DNA of 64,000 nucleotides from JAAYJR01 sp964611525 (GCA_964611525.1 CAZTAL010000049.1:1-64000); one strand, 5' to 3'; counted from the stretch's first letter, positions 1-8,021 are shown. Notes: generated by a model not told the origin, from the sequence alone. Program-made: numbers and translations.

Positions 1-18
1 CAGGGCAAACGCATGAAA
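1..18 (+). repeat. Left terminal inverted repeat of the IS
   Basis: Eighteen bases exactly complementary to 2014-2031. The HTH gene stop codon (24-26, minus strand) lies just 5 bp inside this repeat, which places that gene within the element. Confidence 0.88.
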
Positions 19-23
19 AAAAA

Positions 24-461
24 TCACCGGATTTTGGATAGCCATAGCTGAGCGGTTCTCAAGCTGATGTTATAGCCCCACAGTTTTTTGACATAGTCCT
101 GTATAAGTAAGCCGGTCCACTTTTTATTTGTATACCCCTGGCTTACCGGTGATTTTTTGATAATCTTTCTCAGTTGATTCTTTTTCTGTTGATTTAGTTT
201 CGATCGTTTTCCAACTTTCCTTTGCTTTAGCATACCCTTTAATCCCTCCTTACGCAGCTGATTCTTCCATAGCCTTACTCCTTCTCTTGTTATGCCTAAC
301 ACATTACATACTTCTGTCATTTTAGTTCCTCTGTCTAATACTATTATAGATTGACATATTAATATTTTTCTTGCCATCTTATTGTTATTTAGCCAAACAT
401 CTATCTCCTGTACATTTATGCCTGATAGATCTACCGGTCTGCCTGTTTGTTTCTTGTTCAT
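24..461 (-). CDS. HTH protein resembling the N-terminal half of IS630-type transposases
   Basis: A 145-residue basic protein with two DNA-binding regions: a helix-turn-helix around residues 46-66 (TEVCNVLGITREGVRLWKNQ) and a winged-helix segment around 108-145 with conserved-looking W115, Y130 and W140. This arrangement is that of the DNA-binding half of IS630/Tc1-like transposases and of related HTH orphans. It ends with a stop codon before any DDE catalytic domain, so it cannot cut DNA by itself. It lies inside the terminal repeats of the ISAs1-type element, divergent from the transposase and separated from it by 88 bp containing an imperfect palindrome. It could be a repressor, a transposition accessory factor, or a remnant of an older IS630 insertion; the sequence does not decide. 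Confidence 0.7.
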   Translation of the reverse strand: MNKKQTGRPVDLSGINVQEIDVWLNNNKMARKILICQSIIVLDRGTKMTEVCNVLGITREGVRLWKNQLRKEGLKGMLKQRKVGKRSKLNQQKKNQLRKIIKKSPVSQGYTNKKWTGLLIQDYVKKLWGYNISLRTAQLWLSKIR

Positions 462-467
462 AACTAA

Positions 468-544
468 TTGGTTTAAAATTATTATGCAAAGATATAAATT
501 TTATATATTAGTCAATATATATAATGCATATTAATTTAAACCAA
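468..544. promoter_or_regulatory. Imperfect palindrome between the two divergent IS genes
   Basis: The left arm at 468-488 (ttggtttaaaattattatgc and one more base) is matched by the right arm at 525-544 (tgcatattaatttaaaccaa), its near-perfect inverse. Each arm ends 5-7 bp from the start codon of the gene it faces, so both genes begin with nearly the same leader (TTTAAACCAA, then ATG). An operator for the HTH protein is a reasonable inference. Confidence 0.5.
487..515 (-). promoter_or_regulatory. Bacteroidota-type promoter of the IS HTH gene
   Basis: On the minus strand TATCTTTG (487-494) fits the Bacteroidota -7 element TAnnTTTG, and TTGAC lies upstream with TTG at 513-515, a spacing of 18 bp. 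Transcription would start near 480, inside the palindrome arm next to the HTH start codon, which would suit autorepression. Confidence 0.5.
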
Positions 545-549
545 CAACT

Positions 550-1737
550 ATGGATACTGATAACATAAGAGATAAAAATGTATATAATGTGTTTAATGAA
601 TATTTTGCACATATTGATGATCCCAGACAAGCACATAAAATCTCTCATTTACTAAGTGAGATATTATTTATAACGGTTTTAGCTATTATTGCCGGAGCAG
701 ATGATTTTAATGAAATAGCCAGGTATGCCAAAATGAAATATCATTGGCTCACTTCATTTTTAGAGCTTCCCGGAGGAGTTCCTTCACATGATACTTTTAA
801 CAGGGTATTATGCCTGATTGATGCAGAACAATTTCAACAATCTTTTGTGGATTGGGTAAATGATATTAGAAATAGCATTAAACTTTCTGATATTAATGAA
901 GAATCATTAGAAGATAAGGATGTTATAAGCATTGATGGCAAGACGGTGTGTAATTCCAGGGACAAGGTAGCTGGTAAAAAAGCTATTCACATGGTTAGTG
1001 CTTTATCATCCAGATACGGATTGGTATTGGGTCAGCAAAAGTGTTATGAAAAATCAAATGAGATCACAGCCATTCCCCAACTCTTGGATATGTTTCTTAT
1101 AGAAGGCTCTGTAATTACCATTGATGCTATGGGTTGTCAAAAAGATATAGCCGCAAAGATAATGCGCAAAAAAGCAGATTATATTCTGGCTCTTAAGGGC
1201 AACCAGGGAAATTTGTATAAAGAAGTTACAGATTTATTCGATAAGGCAAATACACGGGAATTTAAAAAATACATTCATCAAAAGGACACTCAGCTTGGAA
1301 AAGATCATGGGCGTATTGAACAACGCGAGTGTGTTACTATTGAGAATCTGGGGTGGTTATACGAGATTCAACAGTGGCCGGGGGTTAAAAGCATTGCAAA
1401 AATAACAGCTACAGTTGTAAAGGGTGATCAACAATATACCGAGGACCGCTATTATATATCCTCGTTACCCGGAAAGGCTGATTTTATTAACAAAGCAGTG
1501 CGTAAACACTGGTTTGTTGAAAACAAGCTCCATTGGATTTTGGATGTAATATTTAAGGAAGACTATTGCAGGGTAAGAACCGGTAATGGTGCAGAAAATC
1601 TTAATACTATCCGTAAAATTGCTTTGAATACTATCAAAAGGGATAATACTGTTAAAACAAGTTTCAAGAATAAAAGAAAGATGTGTGCATGGAATGATAA
1701 TTTTGCATTGAACATTTTAAAAAACATGAAAGCCTGA
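550..1737 (+). CDS. ISAs1-family transposase
   Basis: A 395-residue DDE transposase, full length for the family. The N-terminal DDE_Tnp_1-associated segment (residues 15-100, with HIDDPRQAHKISHLLSEIL and the PSHDTFNR motif) is followed by the catalytic core: D129 in ISIDGKTV, D192 in ITIDAMG, and E324 in HWFVENKLHW with the downstream arginine-rich stretch. The family catalyses DNA cut-and-paste of elements with CAGGG-like ends, as seen here. The start at 550 lies 5 bp after the intergenic palindrome. The gene looks intact. The presence of all three acidic residues and of perfect terminal repeats suggests recent mobility. Confidence 0.93.
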   Translation: MDTDNIRDKNVYNVFNEYFAHIDDPRQAHKISHLLSEILFITVLAIIAGADDFNEIARYAKMKYHWLTSFLELPGGVPSHDTFNRVLCLIDAEQFQQSFVDWVNDIRNSIKLSDINEESLEDKDVISIDGKTVCNSRDKVAGKKAIHMVSALSSRYGLVLGQQKCYEKSNEITAIPQLLDMFLIEGSVITIDAMGCQKDIAAKIMRKKADYILALKGNQGNLYKEVTDLFDKANTREFKKYIHQKDTQLGKDHGRIEQRECVTIENLGWLYEIQQWPGVKSIAKITATVVKGDQQYTEDRYYISSLPGKADFINKAVRKHWFVENKLHWILDVIFKEDYCRVRTGNGAENLNTIRKIALNTIKRDNTVKTSFKNKRKMCAWNDNFALNILKNMKA

Positions 1738-2013
1738 AAGTATAGTAAATACATTTACCTGCTATCGTTGTAATTATTCTTTGGCATGTGGTATGATTTT
1801 AAACCGGCAGGTGGTAGTGCTTTTAACCGGAAATAAAAAAAACTGCAAAAAACCGGATTAATCAATGACAAAGTCAGTAAAAATAAAAAGATATCAAGTA
1901 TCTTGCACCTTATCTAACCGTTATTCCTCGATGAAGAGATGGTGATAATAATGAAATTAAGCACCTGCCTGAAAAGAGTAAAACACAAAAGTGTTATAGG
2001 GAAGAAATAAAAG

Positions 2014-2031
2014 TTTCATGCGTTTGCCCTG
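2014..2031 (-). repeat. Right terminal inverted repeat of the IS
   Basis: Exact reverse complement of bases 1-18. The 1738-2013 stretch between the transposase stop and this repeat shows no convincing reading frame. Confidence 0.88.
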
Positions 2032-2115
2032 ATCTACCTATGATGGAGTTTGAAATATAGTAAATGATTATCTATCTTGCACGATTTAATTAGAAGTGTT
2101 CGTCAATAAAGGGAA

Positions 2116-3027
2116 ATGCAAAATTATTTTGGTGAAATAGCAGGAATATTAACTGCTTTATTCTGGACTATTACAAGTATGGCGTTTGAATCGGCTGGGA
2201 AGAAAGTAGGATCACTGGCTGTTAATCAGATTAGGTTAGTGATGGCTTTCTTTTTAATTGGATTTTACACCTGGGTTGCAAGAGGTTATTTTTTTCCTGT
2301 CGATGCTTCGGTATATCAATGGAAATGGCTGATTTTATCCGGCCTGGTGGGATTTGTTATAGGCGATCTTTTGCTTTTCCAGGCATTTGTGGTCATAGGT
2401 GCACGTATTTCAATGCTCATAATGTCACTTACTCCTCCTTTTACAGCTTTAATTGGATGGCTTATGTTAGGTGAAGTCCTTACTCCGAAAAACTGGCTGG
2501 GCATGTCTTTTACAATTGGCGGGATTATTATGGTTATCCTGAAACGTGAAAAATTTGAGTTAAATGGTTCTATGGTAAAAAAGCTTAAAACGTCATATTC
2601 AGTTCCCGGTATAATCATGGCATTAGGTGGTGCAATAGGACAGGCTACAGGATTAGTGCTCAGCAAAAAGGGCATGGGGGATTACGATGCATTTTCAGCT
2701 TCTCAGATAAGAGTTCTGGCAGGTATTGCCGGATTTTCTGTTTTGTTTTTTTTCATGAAGCGTTGGAAACGGGTATGGGCAGCTTTAAAAAACAGACCAG
2801 CCATGAAGAGGATTTCGCTCGGGGCTTTTTTCGGACCTTTTCTCGGAGTTTCATTTTCACTGCTGGCTGTACAAAATACTGAAGCGGGAATAGCAGCCAC
2901 TCTTATGGCTATTGTTCCTGTGCTTATTATTCCTTCTTCGGTAATTTTATTTAAGGAAAAGGTAAACTATAAGGAGATATTAGGCGCTGTAATAAGTGTG
3001 GGTGGAATAGTACTTTTTTTCCTTTGA
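2116..3027 (+). CDS. EamA/DMT-family membrane transporter
   Basis: A 303-residue, very hydrophobic protein with about ten predicted membrane segments arranged as two EamA repeats (roughly residues 5-140 and 155-303). Each repeat ends with the typical glycine-rich final helix (IGGIIMVIL and ISVGGIVLFFL), and the sequence TALIGWLMLGEVLTPKNWLG matches the conserved end of the first repeat. EamA proteins of the drug/metabolite transporter superfamily export or import small metabolites; the substrate cannot be read from sequence. It stands 84 bp beyond the insertion sequence, so its own upstream region may have been altered by that insertion. Function beyond the superfamily is unknown. Confidence 0.85.
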   Translation: MQNYFGEIAGILTALFWTITSMAFESAGKKVGSLAVNQIRLVMAFFLIGFYTWVARGYFFPVDASVYQWKWLILSGLVGFVIGDLLLFQAFVVIGARISMLIMSLTPPFTALIGWLMLGEVLTPKNWLGMSFTIGGIIMVILKREKFELNGSMVKKLKTSYSVPGIIMALGGAIGQATGLVLSKKGMGDYDAFSASQIRVLAGIAGFSVLFFFMKRWKRVWAALKNRPAMKRISLGAFFGPFLGVSFSLLAVQNTEAGIAATLMAIVPVLIIPSSVILFKEKVNYKEILGAVISVGGIVLFFL

Positions 3028-3167
3028 ATGGAGATCAAACAAATTCAACAGTCTGAATAATGTATGAGCTTAGTATTATGGACCAGACTCATATATTTTT
3101 ATCTTTAAAAGTCAAAAATGCTTATTTTTTTTAATGAATGCTTATTTTTGTTAAAAATTTTATATTG

Positions 3168-4139
3168 ATGACAGGAAAAGATTTCAGAATAGTTTTTATG
3201 GGAACGCCTCGCTTTGCCCTTGCCAGCTTGAATGCCCTGGTTGAAAGAGGATATAATATTGTCGGTGTGGTAACTGCCCCTGACAAGCCGGCAGGACGTG
3301 GAAAGAAACTGACTGAATCGGAAGTAAAAAAATACGCTGTTGAAAAAGGAATAAAAGTCCTGCAGCCTGAAAGATTGAAAGATTCTGCTTTTATTGGGGA
3401 GTTAAAAACTTTGGATGCTGATTTGCAAATAGTAGTCGCATTCCGGATTTTACCTGAAGTTGTTTGGGCTATGCCCCGCTTTGGAACCTTTAACCTTCAT
3501 GGATCACTTCTGCCCCAATACAGAGGGGCAGCACCACTCAACTGGGCTATAATTAATGGTGAAACAAAAACAGGAGTTACTACATTTATGCTTGATCAAC
3601 ATGTCGATACCGGTAAAATTCTTTTTCAGCGTGAAACAGATATAGACGAAAACGACACAGTGGGAGACATACATGACCGTTTGATGCAAGTTGGTGCAGA
3701 TATGGTAATTGATACAGTTGAAGCAATTGCCCGTGGAGAAATAGAGCCTGTTAATCAATCAGATCAAACTAATAGCGGAGGAATTAAATATGCACCCAAA
3801 CTTTTTAAAGAAGACTGCAAAATTGACTGGACAAAAAATGTGGTGGATGTTCGTAATTTAATACGCGGACTTTCTCCTTATCCCACAGCATGGGCAAATC
3901 TTGTAAATAAAGGTAGCGGAAGGACTTTATCCTGTAAAATATTTTTGGCTCAGCCTGTTATTGCAGAAGAGACAGCAAGTCCAGGAACAATTGACTCTGA
4001 TGGTGAAACTTATCTGAATGTTGCTTGTGGTAACGGATGGCTTGAAATTAAAAATCTTCAGATATCAGGCAAGAAACGCATGCAAACTCCTGATTTTTTA
4101 AGGGGATTCCGCAATATATCAGATTATCATTTTGAATAA
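3168..4139 (+). CDS. fmt: Methionyl-tRNA formyltransferase
   Basis: Fmt transfers a formyl group from 10-formyl-tetrahydrofolate to the amino group of methionyl-tRNA(fMet), allowing translation initiation. From the start at 3168 (323 residues) the chain opens MTGKDFRIVFMGTPRFA, the usual family N-terminus; an in-frame ATG at 3138 adds ten residues that do not look native. The catalytic triad is present as N109 and H111 in FNLHGSLLP and D147 in LDQHVDTG. The folate loop sequence YRGAAPLNWAIINGE follows, and a C-terminal tRNA-binding domain lies at about 205-320. In many bacteria fmt neighbours def, which is not seen here. Confidence 0.95.
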   Translation: MTGKDFRIVFMGTPRFALASLNALVERGYNIVGVVTAPDKPAGRGKKLTESEVKKYAVEKGIKVLQPERLKDSAFIGELKTLDADLQIVVAFRILPEVVWAMPRFGTFNLHGSLLPQYRGAAPLNWAIINGETKTGVTTFMLDQHVDTGKILFQRETDIDENDTVGDIHDRLMQVGADMVIDTVEAIARGEIEPVNQSDQTNSGGIKYAPKLFKEDCKIDWTKNVVDVRNLIRGLSPYPTAWANLVNKGSGRTLSCKIFLAQPVIAEETASPGTIDSDGETYLNVACGNGWLEIKNLQISGKKRMQTPDFLRGFRNISDYHFE

Positions 4140-4248
4140 TGCTATTATTTGGTTTACTGCAAAGATTATTTTGTGAATCCTGATATTTTAGTCGGGTTAA
4201 TCATTTGTTGCTGTATAAGTACTTTAAATTGACTTTTTTCTGTCAGGC

Positions 4249-4265
4249 TGTCATAAAAAATGACA
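4249..4265. promoter_or_regulatory. 17-bp perfect palindrome upstream of groES
   Basis: TGTCATAAAAAATGACA has 6-bp arms around an A5 spacer. It sits 181 bp upstream of groES and about 110 bp after fmt, with no T-run that would make it a terminator. It may be an operator; it is not a CIRCE element. Confidence 0.3.
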
Positions 4266-4377
4266 ATTCCCCTTTAATCCTATTATTCAGCTTGTTATGA
4301 ATGAATTAGGTTATAAGTCTAATTTTTAGAGTGAAATTTTGTCCATATTTATTTATAAAATATGACTGTCTGCCGAT

Positions 4378-4394
4378 TGGCACAAAATGTGATA
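4378..4394 (+). promoter_or_regulatory. Putative heat-shock promoter motif of groESL
   Basis: TGGCACAAAATGTGATA matches the motif upstream of dnaK (TGGCACAGTCATTGATA at 53416-53432) at 13 of 17 positions. It also lies at the same distance, 69 nt from its first base to the start codon. It resembles the -24/-12 layout of sigma-54 promoters (TGGCAC-N5-TTGCW), but with GA where GC is expected. The rest of the 4140-4446 gap holds only the palindrome at 4249. Confidence 0.5.
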
Positions 4395-4446
4395 TGGCTG
4401 TTTATCGATTTTAAAAATAAATGTTTAATAAAAAAAACGAAAAACA

Positions 4447-4725
4447 ATGGCAGAACTAAAAGGTAAAATTCTGGCAGGTAAAATTCTGGTTAAACCCCAG
4501 GAAGCCAAAGAAAAAACGCAAAGTGGAATAATTATTCCTGATTCAGCAAAGGAAAAACCACAACAAGGAACTGTTGTCTTGGTCGGAACTGGCAAAAAAG
4601 ACGAACCCATGGAGTTAAAAGTGGGTGATGTTGTTGTATATGGCAAATATTCAGGTACCGAATTAAATATTGAAGGAGAGGATTATTTGCTTATGTCGCA
4701 ATCCGATGTGTTGTATATTGCTTAA
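4447..4725 (+). CDS. groES: Co-chaperonin GroES
   Basis: GroES (Hsp10) forms the heptameric lid on the GroEL folding chamber. The 92-residue chain has the usual length and order: N-terminal KGKILAGKILVKPQEAK, the mobile loop at about residues 16-35 (EAKEKTQSGIIIPDSAKEK), the mid-domain GDVVVYGKYSGTEL and the C-terminal strand LLMSQSDVLYIA. It is followed 28 bp later by groEL and the two are certainly an operon. The promoter-like motif at 4378-4394 is shared with dnaK, which suggests common stress control. Confidence 0.97.
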   Translation: MAELKGKILAGKILVKPQEAKEKTQSGIIIPDSAKEKPQQGTVVLVGTGKKDEPMELKVGDVVVYGKYSGTELNIEGEDYLLMSQSDVLYIA

Positions 4726-4753
4726 ATAATTATTAAATAAAAAGTAAAATAAA

Positions 4754-6388
4754 ATGGCAAAAGAAATTGAATTTAACATTGAAGCCCGGGATAAACTCAA
4801 ATCAGGCGTTGACCAGTTAGCTGACGCCGTAAGGTTTACATTAGGACCCAGGGGGCGTAATGTAATTATTGAGAAAAAATTTGGTGCTCCTAAAATTACT
4901 AAAGACGGGGTTACGGTTGCAAAGGAAATTGAACTTTCAGATTCGTACGAGAATCTTGGTGCGCAGATGGTTAAAGAAGTAGCTTCAAAAACCAGCGATG
5001 ATGCAGGTGACGGTACTACAACAGCTACGGTTTTGGCTCAGTCCATTATTAAAGTAGGATTGAAAAATGTGGCTGCCGGTGCAAATCCAATGGACCTCAA
5101 ACGTGGCATTGATAAGGCTGTTAAAAGGGTTGTCAAAAATATTTCCGAGCAGGCTCAAACTATTGGTGATGATTATAAAAAGATTGAATCGGTAGCGAAA
5201 GTATCGGCTAATAATGATGAAACCATTGGTGCCCTGATTGCTGAAGCGATGCAGAAAGTACATAAGGAAGGTGTTATAACGATAGAAGAATCGAAAGGTA
5301 CTGATACCTATGTTGATATGGTTGAGGGTATGCAATTTGATCGTGGATACATTTCACCTTATTTTGTAACAGATACAGAAAAGATGGAAGCCAGCCTTGA
5401 GAATCCTTATATTCTCATTCATGATAAAAAGATCAGCATCATGAAAGATTTGCTTCCTATCCTGGAAGCCACCGCACAGACCAGTCGTCCGCTTATGATC
5501 ATTGCTGAAGATGTTGACGGAGAAGCATTGGCAACACTGGTTGTTAACAGGTTACGCGGTTCCTTGAAAGTATGTGCTGTCAAGGCACCGGGTTTTGGCG
5601 ACCGTCGTAAAGAAATGCTCGAGGATATTGCCATACTGACAGGCGGTTCTGTGATTACAGAAGAAAAAGGTATGAAGCTGGAGCAGGCCACTCTTGATAT
5701 GCTAGGGCAGGCTGAAAAGATTACTATTGATAAGGAAAATACAACAATAGTTAATGGTTCCGGTGATGCAAAGAGTATTTCCGCACGTGTTTCCCAAATT
5801 AAAAAACAAATTGAAACCACCACTTCCGATTATGACAAGGAAAAACTTCAGGAACGTCTGGCTAAACTTGCCGGTGGTGTTGCTGTGATATATGTGGGAG
5901 CCGCTTCTGAGGTTGAGATGAAGGAGAAAAAAGACAGGGTCGATGATGCATTAAGTGCAACTCGTGCCGCCGTTGAAGAAGGAATAGTACCGGGTGGAGG
6001 TGTTTGTTACCTTCGTGCTATAGATGTACTAAATGAAGTTGAGTGCGAAAATGAAGATGAAAAAACCGGTGTTGAAATTATTAAACGGGCTATTGAAGAG
6101 CCACTTCGCCAGATCGTCGATAATGCAGGGAAAGAGGGGGCTGTTATAGTTCAGAAAGTAAAAGAAGGAAAAGATGACTTTGGTTATAATGCCAGACTTG
6201 ACGAATTTCAGAAATTATATGAAGCAGGTGTCATTGATCCCGCCAAAGTGACCCGTATCGCACTTGAAAACGCAGCCTCTATAGCAGGTATGCTCCTGAC
6301 TACTGAAGTAGTGCTTGTTGAAGAGAAAGAGGAAAAGACTCCGCCACCATCTCCCGGGGGAGCTCCCGGAATGGGCGGAATGATGTAA
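4754..6388 (+). CDS. groEL: Chaperonin GroEL
   Basis: GroEL (Hsp60) is the ATP-driven double-ring folding machine of the cytoplasm. The 544-residue chain is full length and colinear with the family. It shows the nucleotide-binding segments LGPRGRNV (30-37) and GDGTTT (85-90), the apical domain in the middle third, and GIVPGGGV in the second intermediate/equatorial region. The C-terminal tail is rich in Gly, Pro and Met (APGMGGMM). Nothing is missing or unusual. It is the second gene of the groES-groEL operon and is closed by a strong hairpin terminator 25 bp after its stop. Confidence 0.98.
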   Translation: MAKEIEFNIEARDKLKSGVDQLADAVRFTLGPRGRNVIIEKKFGAPKITKDGVTVAKEIELSDSYENLGAQMVKEVASKTSDDAGDGTTTATVLAQSIIKVGLKNVAAGANPMDLKRGIDKAVKRVVKNISEQAQTIGDDYKKIESVAKVSANNDETIGALIAEAMQKVHKEGVITIEESKGTDTYVDMVEGMQFDRGYISPYFVTDTEKMEASLENPYILIHDKKISIMKDLLPILEATAQTSRPLMIIAEDVDGEALATLVVNRLRGSLKVCAVKAPGFGDRRKEMLEDIAILTGGSVITEEKGMKLEQATLDMLGQAEKITIDKENTTIVNGSGDAKSISARVSQIKKQIETTTSDYDKEKLQERLAKLAGGVAVIYVGAASEVEMKEKKDRVDDALSATRAAVEEGIVPGGGVCYLRAIDVLNEVECENEDEKTGVEIIKRAIEEPLRQIVDNAGKEGAVIVQKVKEGKDDFGYNARLDEFQKLYEAGVIDPAKVTRIALENAASIAGMLLTTEVVLVEEKEEKTPPPSPGGAPGMGGMM

Positions 6389-6412
6389 ATATATGACCTT
6401 TTAGCAATTATT

Positions 6413-6446
6413 AAAGCCTTTCCTTGTTCAGGAGAGGCTTTTTTTC
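6413..6446 (+). terminator. Intrinsic terminator of groESL
   Basis: The stem AAAGCCTTTCC / GGAGAGGCTTT (one G-T pair) around the loop ttgttca is followed by a run of seven T. It lies right after groEL. Confidence 0.85.
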
Positions 6447-6481
6447 ATAAGGCACTAGCAGATGTAATAGTATCAGTTTAG

Positions 6482-6661
6482 GATTTTTATGAGAAGAATT
6501 CTGTTTATCAGCATACTAATATCCTTGAGCATATGGTAGAGCCTGAAAAAATAATAATTTTTCGTGTTCCATGGATTGACGATTTCAGTGATGTACAGAT
6601 AAACCGTGGATATTGTGTTGAATTTAATTTAGGGCATAATCTTAAATATTTGAAAATTTAA
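6482..6661 (+). pseudogene. Remnant of glutamate dehydrogenase
   Basis: No start codon fits, but one frame (open from 6482, stop at 6659-6661) reads EKNSVYQHTNILEHMVEPEK followed by IIIFRVPWIDDFSDVQINRG and YCVEFN. This is the conserved N-terminal region of hexameric NAD(P)-dependent glutamate dehydrogenases, where ILERLVEPER, IFRVPWVDD and VQVNRG are typical. After VEFN the family continues with the ALGPYKGG catalytic segment; here the reading goes straight to LGHNLKYLKI and stops. That could be the NLGILKFL region fused after an internal deletion. The fragment is about 59 codons against about 445 in the intact enzyme. It is a decayed relic and cannot encode an enzyme. No other part of the gene is seen on either side. 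Confidence 0.75.
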
Positions 6662-6705
6662 TCTATTGATAAAATATAAAGTTCTTTCAGAATAAATCAC
6701 TTTTA

Positions 6706-6713
6706 TACTTTTG
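6706..6713 (+). promoter_or_regulatory. Possible -7 element of tatD promoter
   Basis: TACTTTTG fits TAnnTTTG and lies 20 bp upstream of the tatD start codon. No clear TTG is found at the right -33 distance, so this is a weak call. Confidence 0.35.
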
Positions 6714-6733
6714 TTAAAATATTAAATTTAGAT

Positions 6734-7498
6734 ATGCTCGTTGATACACATGCACATATTTATTCGGAAGAATTTATTGATGATGTTGATGAAGTCGTTC
6801 AGCATGCATACGATAACGATATCAAAAAGATAATTCTTCCGAATATTGATTCTGCTTCAATAAAAAGATTAACTGATTTAGCTGATTCTTACCCCCATCT
6901 GTTATATCCTTTAATGGGGCTTCATCCTACTTCTGTATCAGGTGATTATAAAGAGGAATTACAAGCTATTGAATATTGGGTGGGGAAAAGGAAGTTTTAT
7001 GGTATTGGAGAGACAGGTATTGATTTATACTGGGACAGGACCTATATTAAGGAGCAGAAAGAGGCTTTCAGGTTTCAAATTAAGCTGGCAAAATCAAAGA
7101 AGCTCCCGGTTGTCATTCATACACGTGAATCATTTGATGAAGTATATGAAATTGTAAAAAGTGAACAAAATGGTGATTTAAGAGGTATTTTTCATTGTTT
7201 TTCAGGGGATCAGGGTGAAGCACAAAAAATAATAGATATTGGATTTTTCCTTGGCATAGGAGGATTGATCACATTTAAAAATAATATTTTAAAGAATGTT
7301 ATCAGAAGTATAACTATTGAAAGCCTTGTGCTTGAAACAGATTCTCCTTATATGGCCCCTGTTCCAAAACGTGGCAGAAGAAACGAAAGTGCTTATCTTG
7401 TATATGTAGCTCAGAAAATAGCGGGAATATATGATATTTCGGTTGATGAAGTCGCAAAAATAACCACACATAATGCACGGGATTTATTTGGTATTTGA
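6734..7498 (+). CDS. tatD: TatD-family metal-dependent deoxyribonuclease
   Basis: TatD proteins are cytoplasmic TIM-barrel hydrolases of the amidohydrolase superfamily, with 3'-5' exonuclease activity on DNA linked to repair. The 254-residue chain has all metal ligands expected: H6 and H8 in DTHAHIY, E93 in GIGETGIDLYWD, H129 in PVVIHTRES, H154 in IFHCFSGD and D203 in LETDSPYMAP. Length is normal for the YcfH/TatD group. It is a single gene with its own short leader, upstream of the tRNA-Ser. The exact paralog (TatD, YcfH or YjjV) cannot be told from sequence alone. Confidence 0.92.
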   Translation: MLVDTHAHIYSEEFIDDVDEVVQHAYDNDIKKIILPNIDSASIKRLTDLADSYPHLLYPLMGLHPTSVSGDYKEELQAIEYWVGKRKFYGIGETGIDLYWDRTYIKEQKEAFRFQIKLAKSKKLPVVIHTRESFDEVYEIVKSEQNGDLRGIFHCFSGDQGEAQKIIDIGFFLGIGGLITFKNNILKNVIRSITIESLVLETDSPYMAPVPKRGRRNESAYLVYVAQKIAGIYDISVDEVAKITTHNARDLFGI

Positions 7499-7766
7499 TA
7501 TGTTTTACCTCTTCCCGTATAATAGGTTATGAGTTAATAAATGTTGTCAAATATTTTTGCGAAGCCGTATCATTAACAAATCCCCAATCATAAATATTAA
7601 ATCATATAGATTACTAATTTCTAAAGGTCATTAATATTTACGCAAAGCTGCATAAATAATAAATCATAAATAGTAAATTATAAATTATAATTCTTGTAGT
7701 TTTGTATAAATTTCGTAATTTTTTTATTATTTTGCGCATTTATTATTTATGGCATGCCGGGAATAA

Positions 7767-7854
<88 letters not shown>

Positions 7855-8021
7855 AGGGGAGAGAAAAAATATGTATGACAAATAGAACTTTTGCATATTT
7901 TTTATGAAATAATATTTGATTATTTCATTTGAAAAGTTGTTATTTGTTGGCAAAAAATAAATAAATATGTAGTATAATTATAAAAAATTTGGAGATTATT
8001 AATTAAAAATTTGTATTAACT

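Larger units (their letters stand above)
1..2031. mobile_element. ISAs1-type insertion sequence, complete, with passenger HTH gene
   Basis: The first 18 bases (cagggcaaacgcatgaaa) recur as a perfect inverted copy at 2014-2031, giving terminal inverted repeats that bracket an ISAs1-family transposase on the plus strand and a HTH gene on the minus strand. At about 2.03 kb it is longer than ISAs1 elements usually are (about 1.2-1.5 kb); the extra length is the HTH gene at the left end. The window starts on the first base of the left repeat, so the target duplication cannot be checked; the right flank to compare starts atctacctat. No frameshift or internal stop is seen, so the element may be active. 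Confidence 0.88.

Noticed and set aside
2316..2675. Long minus-strand frame opposite the EamA gene
   Set aside because: It is the shadow of a membrane protein gene; it has no domain pattern, and the plus-strand frame is a clear transporter.
4378..4394. CIRCE/HrcA operator upstream of groESL
   Set aside because: No TTAGCACTC-N9-GAGTGCTAA sequence or near match is present.
7499..7766. Short repeats of the type aaatcataaata upstream of tRNA-Ser, considered as a CRISPR or origin-like array
   Set aside because: Units are irregular, have no spacers of constant size, and fit AT-rich intergenic drift.
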